The position numbers and the translations under genes were made by a program. From NCBI RefSeq assembly GCF_902686445.1, contig NC_062232.1:73859440-73923439 (forward strand): a stretch of DNA of 64,000 nt. Reading direction: 5' to 3'. Below the pieces are notes generated by a model. The model was not told the DNA's origin and did no database searches. It saw only the letters and a program-made list of their open reading frames with translations. This document shows positions 12,201-22,398 of the stretch, piece by piece; the stretch's first letter is position 1; every line of letters begins with the position of its first letter. The DNA is from Sciurus carolinensis. Its lineage: Eukaryota > Chordata > Mammalia > Rodentia > Sciuridae.

Positions 12201-13063
12201 TTGGCTTAGGATCAGACTTCCTTAACAGGACTCCCATAGCACAAGAAATAAAAGCAAGTATCAACAACTGGGATAGATTCAAACATAAAAGCTTTCTCTC
12301 AGCAAAGGAAACTATCAGAAATGTGAAGAGAGAGCCTACAGAGTGGGAGAATATATTTGCCAACCATACCTCAGATAGAGCGCTAATTTCCAGAATCTAT
12401 AAAGAACTCAAAAAACTCTACACGAAGAATACAAATAATCCAATCAACAAATGGTCTAAGGAAATGAACAGACACTTCACAGAAGAAGATGTACAAGTAA
12501 TCAACAGATATATGAAAAAATGTTCAACATCCCTAGTAATAAGGGAAATGCAAATCAAAACTACCCTAAGATTTCATCTCACCCCAATTAGAATGGCGAT
12601 TATCAAGAATACAAGCACCAATAGGTGTTGGCGAGGATGTGGTGAAAAAGGAACACTCATACATTGCTGGTGGGGTTGCAAATTAGTGCAGCCGCTCTGG
12701 AAAGCAGTGTGGAGATTCCTCAGAAAACTTGGAATGGAAACACCATTTGACCCAGCTATCCCACTCCTTGGCCTATACCCAAAGGACTTAAAATCAGCAT
12801 ACTACAGAGATACAGCCACATCAATGTTCATTGCTGCTCAATTCACCATAGCCAGATTGTGGAACCAACCTAGATGCCCTTCAGTTGATGAATGGATAAA
12901 GAAACTGTGGCATATTTATACAATGGAATATTACTCCGCAATGAAGAATGATAAAATTATGGCATTTGTAGGCAAATGGTCGAAATTGGAGAATATCATG
13001 CTAAGTGAGATAAGCCAATCTCAAAAAACTAAAGGACAAATGATCTCGCTGATAAGCAGATGA
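9217..13063 (+). pseudogene. L1-A ORF2 (endonuclease/reverse transcriptase), near-intact but frameshifted
   Basis: ORF2p nicks DNA and reverse-transcribes L1 RNA at the target. The endonuclease domain shows LNVNG (about 9277-9291), QETH (9363), GDFN (9669) and SDHNG (9921). The reverse transcriptase spans roughly 10600-11700, with [41 protein letters not shown] and the catalytic VADD (11337-11348; most L1s have FADD). A C-terminal cysteine motif C-x3-C-x7-H-x4-C lies at 12625-12679. Length is about 1280 codons, as in other L1s. The breaks are one-base deletions near 9331-9350 and 11975-11985 (stop 11988), and the expected start reads TTG at 9241, leaving ATG 9217 or 9232 upstream. The codon frame is otherwise clean, so inactivation is recent. 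Confidence 0.93.
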
Positions 13064-13238
13064 GGACATATAATGGGGGGTGGGAGGGGCTAGCATTAGG
13101 TTTAGGGTTAGGTTTAGATTTAGGCTAAGGAGAGCGGTAAGAATGAAGGAAAGAAGGACTGTGTAGAGGGAAAAGAGGAGTGGGAGGGGTGGGGGCGAGG
13201 GGAAAAATAAAATAAACATCATTACCCTATGTAAACGT
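13064..13238 (+). other. L1-A 3' UTR, G-rich with telomere-like insert, shortened
   Basis: Purine/G-rich sequence follows the ORF2 stop, as is usual for L1. A TTAGG/TTTAGGG block at 13094-13126 is absent from the two other 3' ends of this L1 type in the window (21340s and 23260s). The UTR stops at ATGTAAACGT, where those copies continue about 90 bp further to a CATTTGTTTA-rich end. Tandem AATAAA signals at 13206-13216 precede this early A tract by about 25 nt, so premature polyadenylation in an ancestor explains the shortening. Confidence 0.75.
13206..13216 (+). terminator. Internal poly(A) signals in L1-A 3' UTR
   Basis: Overlapping AATAAA hexamers (13206-13211 and 13211-13216) lie 22-33 nt before the first A tract, which starts at 13239: standard cleavage spacing. 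Confidence 0.7.
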
Positions 13239-13283
13239 AAAAAAAAAATTAAAAAAAATAAAAATAAAAATAAAAAAATGAAA

Positions 13284-13337
13284 AGGGTTGGGGATGTGAC
13301 TCGGTGGTTAAGTCCCCTGGGTTCAAACCCTGGTACC
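13284..13337 (+). mobile_element. dID-only SINE fragment inside the L1-A insertion
   Basis: GGGTTGGGGATGTGACTCGG continues to GGGTTCAAACCCTGGTACC, the right (dID) half of the B1-dID SINE with no B1 half. It sits between the two A tracts and within the L1 TSDs, so it travelled with the L1 RNA or was fused during insertion. Confidence 0.8.
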
Positions 13338-13349
13338 AAAATAAAAAAG

Positions 13350-13387
13350 AATAAATGAGTTTTCAAAACGAAACCAAAAAAAAAAAA
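13350..13387 (+). terminator. Second poly(A) signal and terminal A tail of L1-A
   Basis: AATAAA at 13350-13355 is followed about 20 nt later by an A run (13376-13390) that directly meets the right TSD. This marks the true 3' end of the RNA that was inserted. Confidence 0.8.
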
Positions 13388-13402
13388 AAATTCAGATAAA
13401 TC
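13388..13402. repeat. Right target-site duplication of young L1
   Basis: Exact copy of 7189-7203. Its leading A residues are indistinguishable from the end of the tail. Confidence 0.9.
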
Positions 13403-14470
13403 ATAAAATGAAAAGAAAGGCATAGTTGAAACTTCTCCACTTAAATCTTAACTATATCAAAAATATCATCACCTCTTATTAAAATTTCCCTGAGATTAGA
13501 ATCAAATATTTCTATGAATCTGTCTTCCTATATTTCATTTATTTACAAAATATCTAGACTCTAAAATTAAAATAATTTCTGTCATAAGAACACTACATAT
13601 AATATTGTGAAGGAAAATATAACATTCAAATACAGGCAAGGTGGGAGTCTTCATTAAAATAACATTTCTTTCTATAAAAGTAAAGAAACTATATGTGAGC
13701 ATTGAATAAATGAAAATACTTAGGTGAATTATTAATAACTTAACATTTAAAGTCCAAGTGAATAATTTTAATTAGAATAATCTCTTACTTAAACTCTATT
13801 ATATTTTACAAGGTATATGGGAAAGCAGGAAGCATCCCTAGTTTTGGCTAAACAAATTGATAAATAAAATATATGACTTACCAAAAATTAATGGACATTT
13901 CCAATCAGTATCACTTCATATTTGTCTGGACTACTGTAACAAATTCAGTAGCATTACTGAAGACAATGAATCAAGTAAATTGTAGTCTAGAAATGTTGTC
14001 ATTGAGATCTTATCAAAATTTTGCATAATTTTGAGTTGATTAAGGATTAGACTGATAATATAATTACATATCTCAACAGATGGACCTATGTCAACAATAT
14101 AGTAAAAGATTAACTTTTTGTTATATATTAAAATATATTAAAGATACACATATACTAAACTATAAAATATATAAGAATATAAAATAAAGAACACATTTAT
14201 CTTCAATTTATGTATTATCTGTATTTTAAAGTCATATATCTGCATTTTAATTTTTTATTTTCCATATGTTAAAGTCAAATTTATAATTTTTGAAGAGAAT
14301 CACATATAAAGCATCACACTTACTTTTTCTCATCATATTATGGTATGATTCACAAATAAAATTATATATGTATATTTGAAGTATACAACATGTTTTGAAA
14401 TACCTACACATTGTTTGAGTTAAGTAGCATAGTAATATAGTTATCCTCGTTTTGTAATTTAAACATTTAA
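13403..14470. other. Unique AT-rich DNA
   Basis: No coding signal or confidently recognised repeat. The sequence is rich in ATA/TAT runs. Confidence 0.5.
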
Positions 14471-15370
14471 AATCCACTCAGCAAATTTTGAGTGTACAAT
14501 CCATATTATAATCATCATGCTATCCATTAGATATCCCAGATTTATTCAAACTGTATGAATGAAACTCTATATGCCTTAACCAATAATTCCCTATCTCCTC
14601 AACCTCTCAGGCTCTGGAAAACTCTATTATAGTCTCTGATTCTAGAAGTTCAACTTTTTAAAATTCTACATGTAAATGACTTCAAGCAGTATTTGCCTTT
14701 TTGTGCCTGCCTCATTTCACTTAACATAATATTCTCCAGGTTCATCCATTTTGTTGCCAAGGACAGTTTATTTTTTAATACTGAATAACATTTCTAAGTG
14801 TCTATCTATATATTAGTATCACTTTTTCTTTTCCATATGTTTGCAAATTCTGTAAATAAACACAGGTTGATTTCATATCTTGGCTATTGTGAATAATACT
14901 GCAATGATACGAGATTAATATTCATTAATACTCTCAGATATTGATTTTATCTCCTTGGATACACAGTCAAAAATGAAGTTGTTGTATCATATTGCAGTTC
15001 TGTTTTTAATATTTTAGTGAACCTACATAATAATTTCTACAATGGTTTATCAATTTAAATACCCACAAATAGTGGACACAGTCTACTAGTGTTCCCTTTT
15101 CCCAACCTCCCTACCAATATTTGCTATCTTTCAATTTAGATTATAGCTCTTCTAATAAGTGCAAGATAATATTTCATTGTGGGTTTGAATTACAGTCCCT
15201 GATAACTAGCAATGTTGAACATTTTTATATACCATTTGTAAGTTTTCTCTTAAAACATGTCTACTGAGGACTTTTACCAATTTTCAGTTGGATTATTTGT
15301 TTTCTTACTATTAATTCATGTGTGCCAATTATATATTTTAGATACATACTTTGTATGTGTTTTTGACTTC
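14470..15370 (-). mobile_element. Antisense L1 3' end (old)
   Basis: Reverse-strand L1 3' UTR and C-terminal ORF2. The plus strand shows familiar antisense landmarks such as TTCACTTAACATAATATTCTCCAGGTTCATCC (split here: TTCACTTAACATAATATTC then TCCAGGTTCATCC), TTGGCTATTGTGAATAATAC and AGTTGGATTATTTGTTTTC. Highly diverged and 5' truncated. Confidence 0.75.
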
Positions 15371-15399
15371 CTTGCAAATGGAATATGATAATAGACCCA

Positions 15400-16105
15400 T
15401 TCTTGTGGAATTCAGTCATCTTACCACTTCCAACACCATCCTAGAATAAGTGACTTGATAGAATGGTGTTATACACTTTTTAAGACTTAATTCCATTACC
15501 AGCTATTTGGCAATCACATGTAGGGCTAGGGCAAGGTATTCAGAAGGTTGTGTACATTTTGAATCAGCATTCAATATATTATGCTAATTCTCCCCTAGCC
15601 TGGCTTCTTGGGTCCAGGAATTAAGGTATGGAAATGGGAGTGATTCATTATAAACCTTAGTGATCCACTAGAAAAATTTTCCTTCCTCTTTCCTTAGCTT
15701 AACGCTCTGTTGTGGCTTTGGTTCTAGGGAAAGAAATGCTCTCAACAGATATCACAGCAATGATTCCACTGAAGTAGAAGTTGACTGTTAACCAGCCACC
15801 TCAGTTTTCTTATGTCACCAGGTCAACAGACCAAGAAGGAAGTTATGTTACCTGGGATGATTGATCCAGACTACCAAGGAGAAAATGGATGACTACTCTA
15901 TTGTGGAGGAAAGTAAGAGTGGTTTTGGAATTCACAAGATCCCTTACAGTGTTCCTTAGTATTACTATGTTCTGTAATTAAGCTCAAAGTTAAACTACAA
16001 GAACATGAATCAAGTAGGAGTACTAGTGGAACATACCATTCAGAATTGAATGTTTGGGTCACCCCACATCTTGGAATATTGAGACTCACTGGGCCATTTT
16101 TGAAT
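15400..16105 (+). mobile_element. Probable ERVL-like internal fragment (sense), decayed
   Basis: Sequence between two L1s has retroviral internal character on the plus strand. The stretch 15880-16080, in several broken frames, resembles the conserved region near the dUTPase end of ERVL-type pol. Multiple frameshifts and stops are present. No LTR adjoins it, so it is a fossil block. The assignment rests on remembered family resemblance and should be searched. Confidence 0.45.
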
Positions 16106-16906
16106 GTTTGAAAAGCTTATCCATGTATTCTTTTTCTTGGCTAATGGCAAAAGACTGCTTTTGTATTGAAATTTTATTGGCTGTATTTTTAAAATATAAA
16201 TGACAGTTTTATTTTTTACATATCCATATTTGTAATATGCTGAAAATTATATCCTTTTGAATTTTTGAACATATTGAAATCTTTGGACATCACTTTTTAT
16301 TTAATAAGAAATAATTTATTTATTGATTGCAGTATGATGTTTTAATATGTGCATACATTATAGAAAATTTACATAATTTTCTGGTGATAGATCACCAGAT
16401 AGAACAATTTTCATATTTTGTGATGAGAATATTAAAAATTGATTTCAGCATTTTTGATACAAACATTATATTCAACAGTTTATCATGCATTGTAATAGAT
16501 TACTAAAATTTATTTCTCCAGTCTAAATGAAATTTTGTACCTTTTGATAAACATGTTCCTTCTCCCTATCTTTTCTCCTACATCCTACCCTCTATTAGTC
16601 AACTTTCTGTTATCACTTTTCTATGAGCTCCCTTTTTACAATTCACATTTAAAATCATGCAATATTTGTCTCATTCTGCCTGGCTTAATTCACTCGAAAA
16701 AATGTTTTCCTGTTCCATCCCTGTTGTCAAAGTGATGATATTTCTTTCTTTTTAAGGCTGTTTCATGTTTAATTTATATATATACTGGGTTTCCTTATCC
16801 ATTCATACCTTGATGGACACCTAGGTTGCTTTCATATTATGGCTATTTTGAATAATGATGAAATGAACATGAGAATGTAGATATCTTTTCAACATTCGAA
16901 TTACCA

Positions 16907-16909
<3 letters not shown>

Positions 16910-16941
<32 letters not shown>
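16910..16941 (+). repeat. (CA)n microsatellite
   Basis: Uninterrupted CA dinucleotides, about 16 repeats; likely polymorphic. Confidence 0.95.
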
Positions 16942-16946
<5 letters not shown>

Positions 16947-16958
16947 TGATATTACTGA

Positions 16959-17395
16959 TGTTATGGTTCGGGTATGTAGTGGTTCCCAAAAGCTCATGTG
17001 TGAGACAATGCAAAAGCATTCAGTGGTGAAATTACTAGATTATGAGAACTTCTAACCTCAACAGAGTTTAATCTACAATTAACTGGGCTTTAACTATAAG
17101 CAGGCAGGGTGTAACTGGAGGAAGTAGGTCACTGGAGGTGTGCCTTTGGTGTTTATATTTTGTCCCTGGTGAGCAGAGCTCTCTCTCTCTGCTTTCTTGC
17201 TGTCATGTCTTCAGTTGCTTCCCTCTGCAACAGCCTTCCTCCATGATATTCTACTTCTCCTGGGGGCCCAGAGCAATGGGATGAGCCAAAAATGAATTTA
17301 GCCTCTAAAACAATGAGCCAAAATGTACTGTTCCTTTGATAAAATTGTTCTTGCCAGATATTTTTAGTAACAATGATGAAAAACTGACTGAAACA
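16959..17395 (+). mobile_element. Solo MaLR-type LTR (sense)
   Basis: It begins TGTTATGGTTCGGGTATG and ends GACTGAAACA, with GAGCCAAAATG...TTCTTGCCAGATATTTTTAGTAACA near its end, the pattern of MaLR (MST/THE1/MLT-related) LTRs. It splits the antisense L1 with an imperfect 5-bp duplication (ACTGA/ACTGG). No internal region is present, so it is a solo LTR. Confidence 0.7.
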
Positions 17396-17804
17396 ACTGG
17401 ATCATATAATAGTTCAATTTTTAGTTGAGGAATTTCCATAGTATTTTGTAATATAGCTATATTAATTAAATGTCCATAGTAGTGTATAAAGGGTCTCTTT
17501 TCTCCACATCCTCACTACACTTATCATTTGAACTTTTAATAATATCTAATAGACATTTTACCATGTGTGAGTATATATCCCATTGTGTTTTAATTTTTAT
17601 TTCCCTAATAATTAGAAATGTTGAGCATTTTTTCATATACACTTTAGTCATTTGAACCTCTCCTTTTAAGACATATCTGTTCAGACTCTTTGCCCATTTT
17701 GATATGGTTATCAGTAACAGTTCCTGTTACATTTTGGATATTGGGTCCTTTTCAGATGTAAGGTTTGCAAATATTTTGTCTCAATCCTTGAGTTCTCACT
17801 CTGT

Positions 17805-18259
17805 CCATCAGACATCTATCACTGTGACAATTGCCTGAGAAAATCAACTTAAAGGAAAGCAAGTTTTATTTTGGTTTGCAGTCTTGAAGTTGACCTTTTG
17901 TTTTCTGCTCCAATGGTGAGAAAGAACATCAGGTCATGTCCTAAGAGTGTGGTGAAGGAAAGCTGTCCATATCAATAAAACCATAGAGCGGAAAGAAATA
18001 TAAATGAAGAAGCTGGAGACCAAATGCTCTTCCCAAAGTCACACTTCTAATGACCAACTAGACCACACAACTTAAAGTTTCCATGACCTCCCATTTGCCG
18101 TTTAAGCTATGAATTTGTCAATGGATCAATCCATGGATGAGTACAGATCCAACAGGATTTAGTCACCTCCCAAAGTCCCCACCTTTGGACACTGCAGTCT
18201 GAAGTCCAATCCACTAACACATGAGCTCTTCAGGGGGCATTTAGTATCTAAACCCTAAT
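17805..18259 (-). mobile_element. Solo MaLR-type LTR (antisense)
   Basis: Reverse-oriented LTR: the plus strand begins with the CACTGTGACAATTGCCTGAGAA-type U5 end (CTGTGACAATTGCCTGAG) and the far end shows ACACATGAGCTCTTCAGGGG. The flanks ACTCTGT (17798-17804 and 18260-18266) form a short TSD, within the 5-6 bp expected of these LTRs. Confidence 0.7.
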
Positions 18260-18879
18260 ACTCTGTTAGTTGTAGTGTTTGCCTTTGATGTGCACATACA
18301 TTTTAGCTAGCTTGATGTAATCCCATTTGTATATTTTTCCTTTTGTTGTCTCTGCATGTGAAGTCCTATCCAAGAAAGGATTGCCCAGACCAATATTTTG
18401 GAGCTTTACCCATTTGTTTTCTTCTAGCAGCTTTGTAGTTTCAGACCTTAGTCTTAAGACTTTAATATATTCTGAATTGATTTTTGTACATGGTGTGAAA
18501 AAGTGTTCAATTTTATTCGTTTGTGCATAGATATCAGATTTTCTCAACACTTTTCATTGAAGGAATTATTCTTCCACCGTTGTATGTTCTTGGAACATTT
18601 AAGAAAATCTTCATACCACAACAAACCACAAATGAAGACACTAAGAAAGAGAGAAGAAAAAAACACATAAAACAACCGGGAAATAATTGACAAAATGGCA
18701 ACTGTAAGTCCATAGCTATCAAGAATTATTTTGAATATAAATCAAAAATTTTTCTAATAAAAATATATTGAGTAAGTAGATGTATGGATCAAAAAAACAA
18801 GATCCAACTATATGCCGCATACAAAAAATTCACTTCATCTCTTTGTGTTATTTTTCTATTTTTTCCCCTTTTCTTTCTT

Positions 18880-19078
18880 TCTTTTTTTTCTTAATAGATT
18901 GAACCCAGGGGTGCTTAACCACTGAGCTACAACACCAACCCTTTTTATTTTTTATTTTGAGACACAGTCTTGCTAAATTACTTAAAGTCTCACTAAGTTG
19001 CTGAAGCTGACTGTGAACATGTGATCCTCTTTTCTTAACCTTCTGAGTCACTGGGATGTGTCACTATGCCCAGTATTT
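18880..19078 (-). mobile_element. B1-dID SINE (antisense)
   Basis: The plus strand reads ATTGAACCCAGGGGTGCTTA..., CACTAAGTTGCTGAAGCTGA and ends in the inverted B1 head. Its T-rich left edge is the inverted A tail. Confidence 0.8.
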
Positions 19079-19084
19079 GTGTGA

Positions 19085-19475
19085 TTTTAGATGAGGATGT
19101 CCACACCTCAGTGAAGAGGCTGGCTATGCCAAAAAAACCAATGATGTAATTTAAAATAGGGACTCTATGATATCTGTTGACCTGGAGATTGAGATAAAGC
19201 TTGTGGGTAATATATCCATAAGGTCTACATAATGCCACTCATTAAAAACCCTAAACACCAAGGTTTGGGTGAACTTTCCCAGTTGGCAACATTCTGTGGG
19301 TATTTACATGTGGATGCTGGCAAAACAATGAATCCTTACTGCACAGGAGAGAAGAGAACATGGAAGCTCCACATTTGGTAATTCCCAAGATTCTGCCTTA
19401 TGTACTTCTTGCCTTGGTTGATTTTTGTCTGTATTCCTTCCCTGTAATAAATCATAAATTTAAGTATTTTTAAAA
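19085..19475 (+). mobile_element. LTR-like fragment, family uncertain
   Basis: It contains CATTAAAAACCCTAAACACC, a TGGAAGCTCCACATTTGG block, TGGTTGATTTTTGTCTGTAT and the signal AATAAA (about 19447), the order seen in several ERVL/ERV1-class LTRs. It is bracketed by L1 sequence on both sides. No clear TSD was found. Confidence 0.5.
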
Positions 19476-20600
19476 AAGAAAAGAAGTTCACTATGCATCT
19501 CATGATGCACATTGACCAAAAATGAGTGAATGGAAAAAGATATTACACAAAAAGAAAACAAAGTAGGGATAGATTGGGGTTTTGCATAAATGAGAAGAAA
19601 CAGGCCTTAAGTTAAAAATTGTAAAAATAGGCAAAAAAGTCATTATGTAAAGCTAATAAGGTTGACTAATCAAGAAAATAAAACAATTATAGATATAGAT
19701 GCATTGAAAAATGAAGCATCTAGACATATGTAGGAAATATTAATAAATCTGAAGGGAGAGATTAACTTTGATATTTTATAGTAGGAGAATTTAATACCTC
19801 ACTTTCAACACTGGATTATTCTCTAGGCAGGGAATCAGTACAGAAACATTGGACTTAAGCTACAATTTATACCAAATATATCTTATAGAACTTTATAAAG
19901 CATTCTATCTCAGAGCAACAGAATAAACATCTTCAGTGCATAGAGAACATTCTCTAAGACAAAACATATGTTAGGCCCCCAAAAAACTTATAAAAATTAA
20001 TATAAAAGTCATGTTCAGTATATTTTCTGACCACAATGACAAGAAATTAGAAATCAATAATAGTAGGAATGATGAAAAATTCACAGATATGCAGAAACAT
20101 TGTCTTAATCTGTGAATTGAGAAGAATTTAAGGAAACAAAATATATCAAAACTTATGGGATACACCAAAAGCAGTTGTGAGAAGGACTTTTATAGCAATA
20201 AATACTTATGTCAAAAAGATCTCAAATAAACAATCTCAAGGAAGTAGAAAAAAAAGAATGGATTAAGCCCAATCTTGGCAGAAGGAAGGAAATAACAAAG
20301 ATCACAGCAGTAATAAATCTAGTAAAGACTAGAGAAAAAAAGAAAAGATCAATGAAATCAAAAGCTGGTTCATTGAAAAGATATAACTGACAAACATTTA
20401 GGTAGACTGACAAAGATAAAAGAAGAAAAGACTCATATAAGCAAAACCATTAATGAAAAGAAGCGAAATCACAACTGACCCCACAGATATACAATAGAAT
20501 ATAAGAGTCTACTATGGACAAATATACACCAACAAACTGGAGAACCCAAAAGAAATCCTAGAAACATGTAACCTATCCAGATTGAATCAGAAAGAAATAT

Positions 20601-20614
20601 AAAATACGAACAGA
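20601..20614. repeat. Left TSD of L1-B
   Basis: AAAATACGAACAGA is repeated exactly at 26410-26423, immediately after L1-B's A-rich tail. Confidence 0.9.
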
Positions 20615-21076
20615 TAATGTCCACCTGCCCCATCAATCACCCTCGCTCAACGTGCCAGCATTGTGGTTCCCCAAATACCTTGGAGGCTGATGCACACATT
20701 TTGAATGATTTTTGAGGACATGGCAACCATCATTGGAGGGGCAGCTCCCCTCCTGAGCCACCTACAGGAGACTGGAGGCCTTTTGGCAGGGACCTCTATT
20801 TACTCACTTACATCCTATACCTTACCCCATCCTCTTCATTCGCTACTAGAAATACTGTAAATAATAATCGAACTCATCTGTTTATTACAATAATGTTAGA
20901 GTCTTTATAGGGGCTACCTGGTTCAGGGTTGCATTTTCTTTGTATTGGGTGCTACTAATGTTGATCTCTCCCTTAGAAAAGAGGTACTAGAAAACCGCAG
21001 GGTCACAATAAGCCTGCAGAGGAGGGGAACTTCAACCTCAGATCTTGACAGCTAGAGAGGAACATACGGAAACAAA
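20615..21076 (+). promoter_or_regulatory. L1-B 5' UTR, different type from L1-A
   Basis: It is moderately GC-rich at the start (CAATCACCCTCGCTCAACGT) then AT-rich, lacks the AAGATGGCGG monomer, and leads to the ORF1 start at 21077. The two L1s therefore share bodies but not promoters, which is common when L1 lineages replace their 5' UTR. Confidence 0.7.
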
Positions 21077-22345
21077 ATGAAAAATCAGGGGAAGAAAGTG
21101 TACCTAACAAATCAAGGTGCTATTTCAATAGAATCCAATGACTGCATGGCACTAGAAATGACAGAAAAAGAGTTTAGAATCTGCATAATTAAAATGATCC
21201 ATGAATCCAAGGATAAGAGAGCAACTTCAGGCAATGCATGATCACTCCAATAAACAGTTAACAAGAGCAAATGCAAGAAGCAAAATAACACTTCCATAAA
21301 GAGATGGAGATTCTGGATCTCACTGATAAGCAGATGATGACACATAATGGGGGGTGGGAGGGGGTCAAGAATGGAGGAAGAAGGGACTGTATAGAGGGAA
21401 AAGAGGAGTGGGAGGGGTGGGGGGGAAGGAAAAAAATAACAGAATGAATCAAACATCATTACCCTATGTAAATGTATGATTATGCAAATGGTATGCTGTT
21501 ACTCCATGTACAAACAGAAACAACATGTATCCCATTTGTTTACAATAAAAATAAATTAAAAGAAAAAAAAAGATGGAGATTATGAAAAAAAAAAAAAACA
21601 AACAGAAATACTTGAAATGAAAGAAACAATAAACCAAATAAAAACTCAATGGAAAGCATCACCAACAGAATAGATCTTGTGGAAGACAGAATCTCAGACA
21701 ATGAAGACAAAATATTTAGTCTTGAAAATAAAGTTGAACAAACTGAGAAGATGTTAAGAAATCATGAATAGAATCTCCAAGTAATATGGGATTTCATGAA
21801 AAGACCAAATTTAAGAATTATTGGAATTGAGGAAGGCACAGATAAACAAACCAAAGGAATGAACAACCTGTTCAATGATATAATATCAGAAAATTTCCCA
21901 AACCTGAAATATGAAATGGAAAATCAAATACAAAAGGCTTACAGAACAGCAGGTGCACAAAAGATCCACACCAAGGGACATTATAATGAAAATATCTTAC
22001 ATACAAAATAAAGATAGGATTTTAAAGACTGTGAGAGAAGAGTCAGATTAGTTATAAGGGGAAACCAATACAGATATCACCAGATTTCTCAGCCCAGAAC
22101 CTAAAGGCAAGAAGGGCCTGGAAAAATATATTTCGAACTCTGAAAGAACATGGATGCCAATCAAGAATCCTATACCCAGTAAAACTAACCTTCTGATTTG
22201 ATGATGAAATAAAATCTTTCCACGATAAACAAAAGTTAAAAGAATTTATAAATAGCCTGCACTAGAGAACATTCTCAGCAAAATATTTTATGAGGAGGAA
22301 GTTAAAAACAATACGAGTCAGCAAATGGAGGAACTACCCTAAGGA
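21077..22345 (+). pseudogene. L1-B ORF1 relic, split by an L1 3'-end insertion
   Basis: The start is ATG 21077 (MKNQGKKVYLTNQGAISIES-like, aligned with L1-A ORF1 from 8138). After about 80 codons it is cut at 21313-21569 by a nested insertion. The RRM motif PNLRIIGIEEG follows in the open frame 21796-22011, then frameshifts. The C-terminal domain is legible to about 22340. Early in ORF1 there is no equivalent of L1-A's tandem coiled-coil units, and stops are present on both sides of the insertion. Confidence 0.85.
21313..21569 (+). mobile_element. Nested L1 3'-end cassette 1
   Basis: It starts near GATCTCACTGATAAGCAG, the last codons of an L1 ORF2, runs through a complete G-rich 3' UTR and ends in an A-rich tail. 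It is flanked by the TSD AGATGGAGATT (21302-21312 and 21571-21581), proving insertion into the already present L1-B ORF1. It lacks the telomere-like block of L1-A and keeps the last 90 bp of UTR that L1-A has lost. Confidence 0.88.
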
Positions 22346-22398
22346 AAAGCCACTCAAAGGAGAAACCAAGTCAAGTTAAAAACCAAAAATAAGCCAAA

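Larger units (their letters stand above)
7204..13387 (+). mobile_element. Full-length recent L1 retrotransposon (L1-A)
   Basis: This is a complete autonomous-type LINE-1 of about 6.2 kb: GC-rich 5' UTR with duplicated promoter monomer (7204-8137), ORF1 (8138-9185), short spacer, ORF2 (9217-13063), 3' UTR, an A-rich tract, a transduced tail carrying a SINE fragment, and a second A tail. It is bounded by perfect 15-bp TSDs. Divergence is low: ORF2 stays open for 861 codons in one stretch. It is nevertheless defective. ORF1 has an in-frame stop and a homopolymer frameshift, and ORF2 has two one-base deletions plus loss of the expected start codon. It is the youngest large element in the window and the only one with CpG-rich promoter sequence. 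Confidence 0.95.
16240..18605 (-). mobile_element. Antisense L1, 3' UTR to mid ORF2, carrying two LTR insertions
   Basis: The minus strand carries L1 3' UTR and C-terminal ORF2; pieces are legible at 17466-17651 (ITKVYMKKCSTFLIIREIKI-like) and 18266-18550. It is interrupted by a CA microsatellite and by MaLR LTRs at 16959-17395 and 17805-18259. At 18605/18606 it meets a sense L1 head-to-head. Confidence 0.8.
18606..20614 (+). mobile_element. Sense L1 ORF2 N-terminal half (older), part 1
   Basis: Old L1 with endonuclease and linker sequence: AAGATCCAACTATATGCCGC at about 18800 corresponds to the region just before the QETH motif, and 19480-20600 continues through the linker. It is interrupted by a SINE and an LTR-like block, then by L1-B at 20615. 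It resumes at 26410 with reverse-transcriptase sequence (CTACTAGCAAAGAAAATCCC). Confidence 0.8.

Noticed and set aside
13001..13423. 140-codon minus-strand frame
   Set aside because: It is the antisense of the G-rich L1-A 3' UTR and A tails (hence Phe/Leu-rich), not a gene.
16910..16941. CA repeat considered as a possible Z-DNA regulatory site
   Set aside because: Ordinary dinucleotide microsatellite in an L1; no support for regulation.
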